From Candidatus Hydrogenedens sp. (GTDB taxonomy: Bacteria; Hydrogenedentota; Hydrogenedentia; Hydrogenedentales; Hydrogenedentaceae): 54,722 bases of DNA. The stretch is taken from NCBI GenBank assembly GCA_035361075.1, contig DAOSBX010000024.1, positions 1 through 54,722 on the forward strand. The letters are read 5' to 3'. The position numbers were made by a program, and so were the translations under genes. Each line of letters opens with the position of its first letter. Within the stretch, counting starts at the first letter, position 1. A model generated the notes under the pieces. That model was not told the DNA's origin, ran no database searches, and saw only the letters and a list, made by a program, of their open reading frames with translations. This document shows, piece by piece, positions 35,555-45,300 of this stretch.

Positions 35555-35584
35555 TTTATACCAAAACCGAAGTATAAAAGTCAA
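35555..35584 (-). promoter_or_regulatory. Promoter of the V-ATPase operon
   Basis: On the minus strand TTGACT (35584-35579) and TATAAA (35560-35555) are 18 bp apart; TGG before the -10 makes it extended. The predicted leader to the first ATG (35525) is only about 23 nt. Confidence 0.7.
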
Positions 35585-35622
35585 ATTACCTATATTTACT
35601 TATCGTTAGGTATATTAAAACC

Positions 35623-35652
35623 TTGAATTATATCTTTCATAACTCATATAAT
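35623..35652 (+). promoter_or_regulatory. Promoter of the sialidase-like gene
   Basis: TTGAAT (35623-35628) and TATAAT (35647-35652) are 18 bp apart. The predicted start near 35659 lies downstream of the in-frame ATG at 35623, which supports the later start at 35704. Confidence 0.65.
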
Positions 35653-35703
35653 CCCTTTCGAATATGTTTTATATTAAACCAGTTCATAAAAAGGAATCCA
35701 TTT

Positions 35704-36843
35704 ATGGTACCCTACTTTATCATGACCTTGTCCATTGCCCTATATTTTGCTGAACTTCCACCAGGGACTATTGTCGCATATTCTCCTGCAAATTCTGGGA
35801 TATATATAGGTTCGCCAGGTATTATTAGTCTTCGGGAATGTGTATATCTTGCGAAACATGATGAATTTGGTCCGATGTCTACCGAACATACACTTGCAGT
35901 AACTCATGTTTATCGTTCTGATGATTCTGGTAACTCATGGAGGCGAATTTCCACTGTCAGAGGGATGTTCTGGGCAAGCATTTTTGTTCACAACAACTCT
36001 GTTTATCTCTTAGGCACAGATAAACATCATGGGAACATTGTTATTCGCAAATCCGTTGACGAGGGCTATATATGGACTGAACCATCTACGCGGAATTTCG
36101 GCATTTTAGAGATTGGCCAATATCACACTGCACCTGTACCTATTATTGAGTTTAATGGCAAACTATGGCGAGCCTTTGAAGACGCCATGGGGAGTGAGCG
36201 TTGGGGTGACCGTTATAGGGCAATAGTGATGAGTGCTCCTATTGATTCCAACCTGTTAGATTCAAGAAACTGGACTTTTAGCAATTATATCGCAAAATCC
36301 AAAGATTGGCTTAATGGTGAATTTTATGCCTGGTTAGAAGGAAATATTGTACCAACAAAAAATAATACTTTAGTAAACATTTTGAGAGTGGATACTCGTA
36401 AGGGCGGAAAATGTGCAATGGTAGAGATTGATAATGATGGTAAAACAATCCATTTTGACCCTGAAAAAGGTTTCATAAATTTTAATGGTGGATCCACCAA
36501 ATTCACAATCCGTTATGATGAAAAAACACAAAAATATTGGACATTGTGTAATTGGCCTACAGAAGAGGAGGTAAAAAAACAACATTCTGCAAAAATTAGA
36601 AATACATTAGTGTTAGCATATAGTCCCGACCTATTTCAGTGGACGCCGTGTAAAATGATACTACATCACCAAGATACTGAAAAACATGGTTTTCAATATG
36701 CAGATTGGGTATTTGAAAATGACGACATTATCGCTGTTGTAAGAACCGCATACGATGACTTTTTAGGCGGTGCTAACAACTTCCATGACGCTAATTATCT
36801 TACGTTCCACCGTATTAAAAATTTTAGAGACTCTTGTAATTAA
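35704..36843 (+). CDS. Sialidase/BNR-repeat-like beta-propeller protein
   Basis: A 379-residue protein with a hydrophobic N-terminal stretch (about 3-16) that may be an export signal. The rest reads as a beta-propeller: the Asp-box-like SDDSGNSWRRI (about 77-87) and KSVDEGYIWTEP (about 120-131), HTAPVPIIEFNGKLWRAFED, and a final ADWVFENDDIIAVVRTAYDD. These fit the sialidase-like superfamily, but the catalytic Arg triad and Tyr/Glu pair cannot be assigned with confidence, so enzymatic activity is open. ATG 35704 has AAGGA upstream. It is followed 42 bp later by arsC. Confidence 0.78.
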   Translation: MVPYFIMTLSIALYFAELPPGTIVAYSPANSGIYIGSPGIISLRECVYLAKHDEFGPMSTEHTLAVTHVYRSDDSGNSWRRISTVRGMFWASIFVHNNSVYLLGTDKHHGNIVIRKSVDEGYIWTEPSTRNFGILEIGQYHTAPVPIIEFNGKLWRAFEDAMGSERWGDRYRAIVMSAPIDSNLLDSRNWTFSNYIAKSKDWLNGEFYAWLEGNIVPTKNNTLVNILRVDTRKGGKCAMVEIDNDGKTIHFDPEKGFINFNGGSTKFTIRYDEKTQKYWTLCNWPTEEEVKKQHSAKIRNTLVLAYSPDLFQWTPCKMILHHQDTEKHGFQYADWVFENDDIIAVVRTAYDDFLGGANNFHDANYLTFHRIKNFRDSCN

Positions 36844-36885
36844 CAATAAGGCATACATTTTTAAGAATGAAAGGAGTGTAATAAA

Positions 36886-37320
36886 ATGTCTAAAAATATA
36901 AAGAAAAACGTTTTGTTCTTATGTACAGGTAATTCATGCAGAAGCCAGATGGCTGAAGCCTGGACACGACACTTTTGGGCTGATATTATTGAAGCCTTTT
37001 CCGCTGGAGTCGAAAAACATGGTTTAAACTCCTATGCGGTTTATGTCATGAAAGAATCAGGCATAGATATGTCTGGGCAGTATTCAAAAACTATTAATGA
37101 ATTGCCAATAAAAGATTTCGACCTCGTTATCACAGTTTGTGATAATGCAAGAGAAAAGTGTCCCTTATTTCCAGGAAAAGTCAAAGTTATCCATATCGGC
37201 TTTGATGACCCTCCATATTTAGCTCAATTTGCAAAAACAGATGAAGAAAAACTGAATATTTACCGTAGAGTTCGAGATGAAATAAGAGATTTTGTTAAAA
37301 ATTTAACAAAATACCTCTAA
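36886..37320 (+). CDS. arsC: Thioredoxin-coupled arsenate reductase ArsC
   Basis: This cytoplasmic enzyme of the low-molecular-weight phosphatase fold reduces arsenate to arsenite. The P-loop is CTGNSCRS with Cys13 and Arg19. Cys85 and Cys92 in VITVCDNAREKCP complete the relay. The spacings 13-85-92 equal those of the Staphylococcus pI258 enzyme (10-82-89), which uses thioredoxin to recycle. AAAGGAG precedes the ATG. It stands 14 kb from the arsR-acr3 island and probably shares the transcript of the sialidase-like gene. Confidence 0.93.
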   Translation: MSKNIKKNVLFLCTGNSCRSQMAEAWTRHFWADIIEAFSAGVEKHGLNSYAVYVMKESGIDMSGQYSKTINELPIKDFDLVITVCDNAREKCPLFPGKVKVIHIGFDDPPYLAQFAKTDEEKLNIYRRVRDEIRDFVKNLTKYL

Positions 37321-37578
37321 ATACAATAAATTTATATAAAACCTCTATGCTAAAAAAAATGAACAAATAATTTTTAAACTGAAACAGATAAAAATAAAAT
37401 TAAACGGATGAAAATAAACGTTTCATTTTCTTCGAGATTTTATCTTGTAATTACATACATAATTTATCCTAAAACAACCCATCTCCTTTGTTCAGAGGCC
37501 TTATTTAATAGAAAAATTAAATTGTAAAATTACATATTCTTACTTGCATAATCAGTGCAAATAACATATCATTTTTAT

Positions 37579-37584
37579 TATAAT
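37579..37584 (+). promoter_or_regulatory. Possible -10 element of the PhnD-domain kinase gene
   Basis: TATAAT at 37579-37584 is 26 bp before the ATG at 37611; only a poor -35 (GTGCAA, 37555-37560) is present. A TTGCA/TGCAA inverted repeat (37544-37560) overlaps it and might be an operator. The remainder of 37321-37610 is AT-rich with no recognisable gene or RNA. Confidence 0.3.
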
Positions 37585-37610
37585 GAACTAACAACATAAG
37601 ATATGCAAAC

Positions 37611-40600
37611 ATGTTAACACTATTATTCAACATTTTTATTCTTACAAATACGATTTTTAACAATGCTGATACAGCCACGCTAACTACTAAAAAAGTAATT
37701 ACATTTGGCTACCAAAAATTTACAGAACAACTTTCCAATCCTGACTACATCAAACCCTTCACAGACTATTTATCTGCGGAACTTCCTGAATTTGAAATAA
37801 AATTTTTAACTCTTTCTGATGAACAGCTTCTTCAAATCATTCCATGGGGTGAACTCGACTTTATAATATGTAATCCTTACATATTCATTTATGCAGAGAA
37901 TATGGCTAATTATTCTGTCATCTCAACAATCTCGCGCAAAGGACCTAATAAAAATATTGAACATCAAGCAGGGGTCATCTTTTGTAAAGCAAACCGCACC
38001 GATATTAATGATTTAGAACAACTGAAAGGTAAATCTGTCTCCGCCCCAGGTAAATATTTCTTCTCTGGTTGGATACTTCCTCTATATGAATTCAAGGTTC
38101 ACGGAATAGACCCATATCAAGATTTATCATCATTAATTTTTACTGGCAGTCATGATGCAGTTGTTCGTTCGGTTCTATCAGACACTACCGATGCAGGATG
38201 TATAAGCGCATTCTACCTCCAAAAATTTATTAATGATGGAATCATACAATCCAAAGACATAAAAATATTAAATCCAAAAGATGACCGTACTATCACATTT
38301 CCACATAGTACCGATGCCTATCCCGAATCGTGTTGTATTGTCCATAACACCGTTCCAGAAGAAGTCAAAAAAAAGGTTATCATAGCACTTATAAAAATCT
38401 CCCCTGATAGCATAGAGGCACAATGTTTCGATTCAGCAGGCTGGACAACACCACAAAATTATCTCGGTGTTAAAGCATTAATAAGTAAACTCAAGCTTCC
38501 ACCTTTTGACAAAGCAGAAACGGAAACCATTTCTTATTTCCTTAAACAACATCCTTACCTGATTGCTTCACTTCTTATCATCTGGACTTTGCTTATTATC
38601 TCTATTATATCCATCATATCCGCATATCGTAATATTAAAACCAATATTAAATTAGAATCACTCCTCCAACAATCAAAAATAGCCCAGAAAAAATTAGAAG
38701 AGAGTGAACGAAGATACCGCGTCTTAACAGAGCAATTTCCTGGTGTCGTCTATATATGCAAGAACGACGAAAACTATACAATGTTTTATATTACTGACGG
38801 TATCTTTGACCTTACTGGATATTCAAAAGAGGATTTACTTACATCACGCATCACATATGCCCAACTGATACACCCAGAAGATTTAGATTATGTTTACAAT
38901 GAAATTAACGAAAAAATTGCTCAAAGACAAACTTTCCATCTTTTCTACCGTGTTCTACATCATGATGGATACTTCAAATGGGTTGAAGAAATTGGGACAG
39001 GTGTCTGGGATAATGATACGTTCCTTTATCTCCAGGGATACATCTTTGATATAGATGAAAAGAAAAAAAGAGAGGAAAAAGAGAAAGAAAAAACAAACCG
39101 TGTAATTCTCGAACGGGAAATCATTTCATATATTCTCACACGTCCTGAAGTCGCCGAAGGCAACTTTAACGAATTAGCACGAATCACTACCGAAGAAATT
39201 GGTAAAAAATTAAAAATTCCACGCGTTAATATCTGGCTCTTCAATGAAAATGCTACAAAATTAATCTGCATTGACCATTATGAATATTCCATTAATATCC
39301 ACTCCTCTGGATTCGTATTAACGGAAGAAGATTTTGCTAATGAGTTTAAAGAATTGAAAAATACAAAATACATAGACGCACATAATGCATTAGAAGACCC
39401 ACGAACCTGTGGATATGGCAAAAATTACTTAATACCCCTCGATATTAAATCTATGTTAGATGTAGGTATTCGTGTCGGTGGAAAAAATGTTGGTCTTATC
39501 TGTTTTGAATACACAAATAACAAACATACATGGGACGATGATGAAATAAATTTCGCATGTCAGGTTGCTGACCAATTAGCATTAGCAATTATCAATCAAG
39601 AAAAAAGAAAAATAGAACAACAAAGAGATTTGCTCATCAAAACTATCGAATCTACCGATGAAGGGGTTATTATTACGGATTTGGAAGGCATCATTATTTA
39701 TGCAAATCCCGCAGTAACTAAAATTTCTGGAATTGAACTAAACACTATTGTAAAAAAACATATATCAACTTTCTTCAGCGAATATTTTTATCAGGAAAAA
39801 ATAATTAAAAAATTAAATATACTCAAATCTGGCAAGGTAATCCGGGGTGAATATGAGCTATCAAGGCAAGAGCATATCTTCTATACCGTAGAATATGCTA
39901 TCTCTCCCCTATTCAGTGAAAATGGAGAATTATTTAACCTTGTAATTACTTTTAGAGATATTACCCAAGAATTAACTATTCTTAATGACTTAAAGCAGTC
40001 CCAAAAAATGGAAAGTATCGGACAATTGGCAGGTGGTGTTGCTCACGACCTTAACAATCACCTTCTCGTAATGATGGGCTATGCAGAATTAGCAGAGAGA
40101 GAATTACCTCCTGACTCACCTGTACTTACCTATATCAAAGAAATTGAATCCTCAAATCAAAAAGCAAGCACATTAGTCCGACAGCTATTAGCTTTTGCAA
40201 GAAAACAAATTCTTAAAAAAATGGTCATAAATATTAATGATATTGTTAAAAATATATTAGGTATGATACAACGACTTATTCAAGAAAATGTCGAGATTAC
40301 GACTTTATATGACCCATCAATTCCTCAGATTGAAGCAGACCCCAATGCTATTGAAGTTATACTCATGAATCTTTGTACCAATGCCAATGATGCTATGCCA
40401 GATGGCGGAAAACTTATCATCGAAACTAAAAGTATCTACCTATCAGAAGAACAAACACGAGGTATCCCATGGGCAGACCCAGGAAAGTATGTCTTAATAT
40501 CTGTTACAGATACAGGTGTGGGAATGGACAAAGATGTTTTGGAACATTGTTTCGACCCATTTTTCACGACTAAAGACCCAGGCAAAGGAACAGGATTAGG

Positions 40601-41141
40601 GCTATCTACCGTATACGGGCTGGTTCAACAACATCGTGGGATTATCCATGCCTATTCTGAAGAACATAAAGGAACAACTTTTAAAGTTTACCTACCAGCT
40701 GTTATGGATGAGATAGAAATCAAGAAAGGTGATAAAGAGGAAGAAAGTGAAGTTCCTCTTACTGGAAATGAGACCATTCTTTTAGCAGAAGATGACTCTG
40801 CTGTCCGTTCTGTGGCTACACGTATTCTTGAGCAGGCTGGTTATCGTGTTTTCTCCGCTGAAAATGGCGAAGAAGCTCTCAATATCTTTTTCAAACACAT
40901 TCAGGAAATTGACCTCGCAATCTTAGATGTTATCATGCCCGTATTAGGTGGAAAAGAGGTTTATAATAGAATTAAAAACATCAAACCCCAATTACCCGTT
41001 ATTCTATCCACAGGTTATACAGAAAATTCGATACACACAAACTTCATACTCGATGAAGGACTAAATTTGCTCAATAAACCCTTTGGAAGAAAAGATTTAT
41101 TAAAAATGGTACGCAAAACTTTAGACCAAAAGAAAAGTTAG
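37611..41141 (+). CDS. Hybrid histidine kinase with PhnD-type periplasmic sensor domain
   Basis: A 1176-residue membrane sensor. Order: a signal-like start, a PhnD/phosphonate-binding-like domain (about 28-290), one membrane helix (about 318-342), PAS (about 365-490), GAF (about 505-665), PAS (about 680-790), HisKA with the phospho-His in GGVAHDLNNHL (about 807), HATPase with NLCTNANDAM and DTGVGMD...GTGLGLS, and a C-terminal REC domain (LLAEDD at 1056, phospho-Asp in LAILDVIMP near 1105). PhnD-type domains bind oxyanions and phosphonates. The gene follows arsC by 290 bp, so an oxyanion such as phosphate or arsenate is a possible ligand (inference). Confidence 0.9.
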   Translation: MLTLLFNIFILTNTIFNNADTATLTTKKVITFGYQKFTEQLSNPDYIKPFTDYLSAELPEFEIKFLTLSDEQLLQIIPWGELDFIICNPYIFIYAENMANYSVISTISRKGPNKNIEHQAGVIFCKANRTDINDLEQLKGKSVSAPGKYFFSGWILPLYEFKVHGIDPYQDLSSLIFTGSHDAVVRSVLSDTTDAGCISAFYLQKFINDGIIQSKDIKILNPKDDRTITFPHSTDAYPESCCIVHNTVPEEVKKKVIIALIKISPDSIEAQCFDSAGWTTPQNYLGVKALISKLKLPPFDKAETETISYFLKQHPYLIASLLIIWTLLIISIISIISAYRNIKTNIKLESLLQQSKIAQKKLEESERRYRVLTEQFPGVVYICKNDENYTMFYITDGIFDLTGYSKEDLLTSRITYAQLIHPEDLDYVYNEINEKIAQRQTFHLFYRVLHHDGYFKWVEEIGTGVWDNDTFLYLQGYIFDIDEKKKREEKEKEKTNRVILEREIISYILTRPEVAEGNFNELARITTEEIGKKLKIPRVNIWLFNENATKLICIDHYEYSINIHSSGFVLTEEDFANEFKELKNTKYIDAHNALEDPRTCGYGKNYLIPLDIKSMLDVGIRVGGKNVGLICFEYTNNKHTWDDDEINFACQVADQLALAIINQEKRKIEQQRDLLIKTIESTDEGVIITDLEGIIIYANPAVTKISGIELNTIVKKHISTFFSEYFYQEKIIKKLNILKSGKVIRGEYELSRQEHIFYTVEYAISPLFSENGELFNLVITFRDITQELTILNDLKQSQKMESIGQLAGGVAHDLNNHLLVMMGYAELAERELPPDSPVLTYIKEIESSNQKASTLVRQLLAFARKQILKKMVININDIVKNILGMIQRLIQENVEITTLYDPSIPQIEADPNAIEVILMNLCTNANDAMPDGGKLIIETKSIYLSEEQTRGIPWADPGKYVLISVTDTGVGMDKDVLEHCFDPFFTTKDPGKGTGLGLSTVYGLVQQHRGIIHAYSEEHKGTTFKVYLPAVMDEIEIKKGDKEEESEVPLTGNETILLAEDDSAVRSVATRILEQAGYRVFSAENGEEALNIFFKHIQEIDLAILDVIMPVLGGKEVYNRIKNIKPQLPVILSTGYTENSIHTNFILDEGLNLLNKPFGRKDLLKMVRKTLDQKKS

Positions 41142-41185
41142 CACAGTATTACAAACATTACAAACACCTTTTACATTACTGAAAT

Positions 41186-42292
41186 ATGCAAACTCCTCCA
41201 TTTTCAGGGTTCGACAGAAAAAGATATATCGATTGGCTACGAATTATTGCTGTACTGCTTCTAATTCCGTTTCATACCGCAATGGTCTTCTTTGAATATG
41301 AATCCTTTTATGTTAAAGGTTCAGAAACACATCCATTGATAAATATATTTGTCTTTCTTCTCTCTCCGTGGCATATGCCCCTTTTATTCCTATTAGCAGG
41401 TATGTCTTCCTACTACGCTACCTTAAAAAGGACTGACAAAGAATATTTTATTGAACGGACACGACGCCTTCTAATCCCTCTTATTTTCGGCATCTTCATT
41501 ATTGTTCCACCACAACCTTATTTTGCCTACTTAAAACACGAACCAAATACTTCATTCCTACAATTTATTTCTCAATACTTCACAAGTATTAAGGATAACT
41601 TCACAGGATACAACGGTTCATTTACCCCTGCCCATCTCTGGTTCATTCTTTATCTTTATATATTCAGTATCCTATCGATACCTTTATTTTCCATATTGAG
41701 AAAACGTTCCGAATCAATAGATAAAAAAATATCTAAACATAGTTTATTACTCCTATACCCTATCATCTCAGGATTAGCAGAGCAAATACCCTTTTTTAGT
41801 GATAAGAACCCCTTCTACTACTACACCTATTTCATTATTGGGTTCTTCATTGCATCTCACGAATCCATCGAACATGCAATCTACAAAGAAAAAGACTTAT
41901 CCCTATACCTCGGCATTATAACCATGTCAACCTATATTATCATAATTTCCATTTTCCCTCCATTTGCAAAGTACTCAACTATGGATGTTCTATTTTATAT
42001 CCTGCGTCGGTTTAATTCATGGTTCTGGCTTATTTGGATATTAAGTTACAGCAAAAAATACCTACACTGCACCTCAAAAGGGCTACAATATCTTACCGAA
42101 GCCTCGTATCCTATATATCTTATTCATCAAACAATCATTGTTGTTGTTGCCTATTATGTAATTCAATGGAACATAAATATATGGCATCAATTTTTCATTA
42201 TTATTTTATTTTCTGTCATTCTTATATTTGTTATTTACCACTTTATTATAGGAAAATATAAAATATTGCGGTTCCTCTTTGGAATGCGTTAA
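41186..42292 (+). CDS. Membrane acyltransferase (acyltransferase 3 family)
   Basis: A 368-residue integral membrane protein with about ten helices. The family motif RX10H is R19...H30 in WLRIIAVLLLIPFH, and it has the further SPWHMPLLFLLAGMSSYY and FTPAHLWFILYLY signatures. Such enzymes acylate sugars on surface polysaccharides or glucans. It sits between two sensor kinases, 44 bp after one and 18 bp before the next, in one apparent transcript. The substrate is unknown; its place suggests that glycan modification may be part of the regulated output. Confidence 0.87.
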   Translation: MQTPPFSGFDRKRYIDWLRIIAVLLLIPFHTAMVFFEYESFYVKGSETHPLINIFVFLLSPWHMPLLFLLAGMSSYYATLKRTDKEYFIERTRRLLIPLIFGIFIIVPPQPYFAYLKHEPNTSFLQFISQYFTSIKDNFTGYNGSFTPAHLWFILYLYIFSILSIPLFSILRKRSESIDKKISKHSLLLLYPIISGLAEQIPFFSDKNPFYYYTYFIIGFFIASHESIEHAIYKEKDLSLYLGIITMSTYIIIISIFPPFAKYSTMDVLFYILRRFNSWFWLIWILSYSKKYLHCTSKGLQYLTEASYPIYLIHQTIIVVVAYYVIQWNINIWHQFFIIILFSVILIFVIYHFIIGKYKILRFLFGMR

Positions 42293-42310
42293 AACCGTGG
42301 AGGTTCAGAT

Positions 42311-45300
42311 ATGCAAAATTATCTTCGTTGGCTATCTCGGTGGTATGTTCTATCCTTCCTGACTATTACCATAATATGTGGGGCATTCTGGACTTATAGA
42401 GTCTACCATTCGAGCGACCAATGGCTCCGAAAACTTGTCCTTGCTCAAACAACAAACATTGCGGAAAGTATTGACACTGATGTCATCAAAAATTTTACGG
42501 GTTCAGAACAAGATTTTGATAATCTACAATATAACTCTATATTAAAGAGACTTTACATCTTGAAGTCCCTTATCCCTGATTGCAAATACATTTATCTTAT
42601 GGGCAGAAATGAACAAAATCAGGTATTTTTTTACCTTGATACCCAAGAAGGTACAGAACAAGAAATACCACCTGCAAAACCTGGAGAGATATACGAGGAA
42701 GCGTCTGATGAACTTATCAACTGTTTTGATACAGGTGAACCCTTCGTTGAAGGACCTTTACCTGATGAATGGGGTATCTGGATAAGTGGAATTGCACCTA
42801 TTCACGATAAGGCTTCTAATAAAATAGTAGCTGTTCTTGGAATGGACATTGACGCAAAAAATTGGAAAATCCTTGTTTGGAAACACACGTATCCTACCGT
42901 TACTTTCACTTCACTCATCATCATTTTTATCCTTCTATCTGGAATAGGTTTTAGCCAGAGAAATTCAAAAAAGGATTCTTCCACCCGTCATGCTGAAGCA
43001 ATCTTAGCCTTCCTTGTATCATTAACCATCGTCCTATCTATAACATGGACCGTCTATACAAATAACAAAAAACACAACTGGGAAAACTTTTTTATTACGA
43101 CAAAAATAAAAATAACTAAACTAAAAGAGGATATACGAGATATACAAAAATTAAAACTGCTTACTATTGCCACTTTCTTCCAAAGTAGTGAAGAGATAAC
43201 ACAAGAAGAGTTCTTAAACTTCACAAAACCGTTATTAAAAGATACAAACTTTTCCTTGCTTTGGATACCTATTGTAAAACACGAACAAAGAAAAGATTTC
43301 GAAACATTAATAAAACAAAAAAGTCAAGATGATTTTTTTATTTGGGAGTTTGACACAAATGGGTCAAAAATCCCTGTGAAAGAAAAAGATGAATATCTAC
43401 CCGTCTTGTATATTTCAAGTCCACAAAATATATCCCACTTAAAGGGAATGGATATAAGTTCTTACCCCTTACTTGTAAACACAGCGAGACATTCCTTAAA
43501 AACACTACGAGCATCCATGACATCACCGATAATACCAAGCTTTTTGAATGCTAATAATGAATATACAATTCTATTTCAACCTGTTTTAAAAGGGAATGAA
43601 CCACAAGGCTACGTATCTATAATCATAGATATCCGCACCTTTATCTACTCTTCATTATATTATGAAGAGCTAACCTTAAAAAATGTCTGGCATAAGTTCT
43701 CATTTCTGCAAATATTTAGTCCAGACAAAATCTCCGAAATCTTTTCTTCATTTACAATAAATGATTTATCAGACGCTTTAAGGCTATCCAATGCCAATTA
43801 CCTTTTCTTTCCTCTTTTGGCATTCCAAAATTTATATGGCATATTAATCACCCCTGCTAATTTGTTAGGCTACTACTCTATTTATAGCATTATCACAACT
43901 TTTAGTATAGGACTATTCCTATCTATTTTATTAACAATTACTATTTCTCTTCTTGTAAATTATAATCAATCTCTTAAAAATCTTGTAAATCAAAGGACAT
44001 CAGAACTTTATCACAGCAGGGGACTTATTAAAGCAACCTTGCACTCCATCGGTGACGCTGTCATTAGTGTAGATATTACTGGAAATATTGTTGAAATAAA
44101 TCGTCCTGCTCAACTTCTTTTAGGTCAAACCGACACCGAAGTTATTGGCAAGCCTATTAAAGATGTTGTTCATCTTAAAGATTACACCACAAAACAGGTA
44201 ATAGAAAATCCAGTTGAAAAAACACTAAAAACAGGTAAAGAAGTAGATATCGGGAATAATACATTATTAATCTCCAGAAATGGTAAGGAATATAACATCG
44301 CCGATAGCTGTACTCCCATTCATGATTCAGAAGGTAACATGGTTGGAGCTGTACTTATTTTTCGTGATGTAACAGAAGAATACCATCAGAAACAAAAACT
44401 TATAGAAAGCGAACTATTCCAGCGAACACTTATGGAAAGTGTTCAGGCAGGTGTTATCTTGATTGATGCAGAAACCCATATTATTGAGTATATCAATCCA
44501 GCAGGGGCACAAATGTTTGGAGCGGAAAGAGAATGTATTGTTGGACATGTTTGCCATAAATTTCTATGTCCCACCGACGTTGGAAAATGCCCAATGAACA
44601 AGCCTGGGACTGAAATAATCAATGAAGAGAAAATAATACTAACAGCAAAAGGGGAGCAATTACCCGTTTTGAAATCTGCGAAAATTATAAGTGTTGGTGG
44701 GAAAAATAAAATCTTAGATTGTTTTATCGACATTTCAAAAGAAAAGAAGAATGAACAGGCATTAAAAGAAGCAAATCAAAAGCTTCAAGACGCAGTTAAA
44801 ATAGCCCATGACCTTGCCATGAAAGCAGAGATGGCAAGTATTGCAAAAAGTGAATTTTTATCTAATATGAGTCATGAAATTCGCACACCGATGAATGCTA
44901 TCATCGGTATGACCAGCCTCCTCTTAGATACAGACCTCAACCCCGAACAACGTTATTATGCAGAAACTATACAATCCAGTAGCGATTCTCTCCTTGCATT
45001 GATTAATGATATTTTAGACTTCTCAAAAATCGAAGCCCAAAAATTAGATTTAGAACATATTAACTTTGACCTCATAAGTCTTTTAGAAGATTTCTCTCGA
45101 CTCATGGCAATAAAAGCGAGTGAAAAGGATTTAGAACTTATTCTCTCTATCGATGAAAACGTGCCCTCTTCCCTTATTGGCGACCCAGGTCGTCTACGAC
45201 AGATTCTAACAAATCTTGTCGGCAATGCAATAAAATTTACTCACCAAGGGGAAGTAACAATTAAAGTGCAATGTTTAGAAACTACAGAAGAAGAGGCTTT

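Noticed and set aside
35623..35703. sialidase-like gene starting at 35623
   Set aside because: That ATG falls in the predicted -35/-10 region; the ATG at 35704 has AAGGA and begins a signal-like stretch.
37544..37560. TTGCA/TGCAA inverted repeat as a defined operator
   Set aside because: Only 5-bp arms in very AT-rich sequence; kept as a note, not as a feature of its own.
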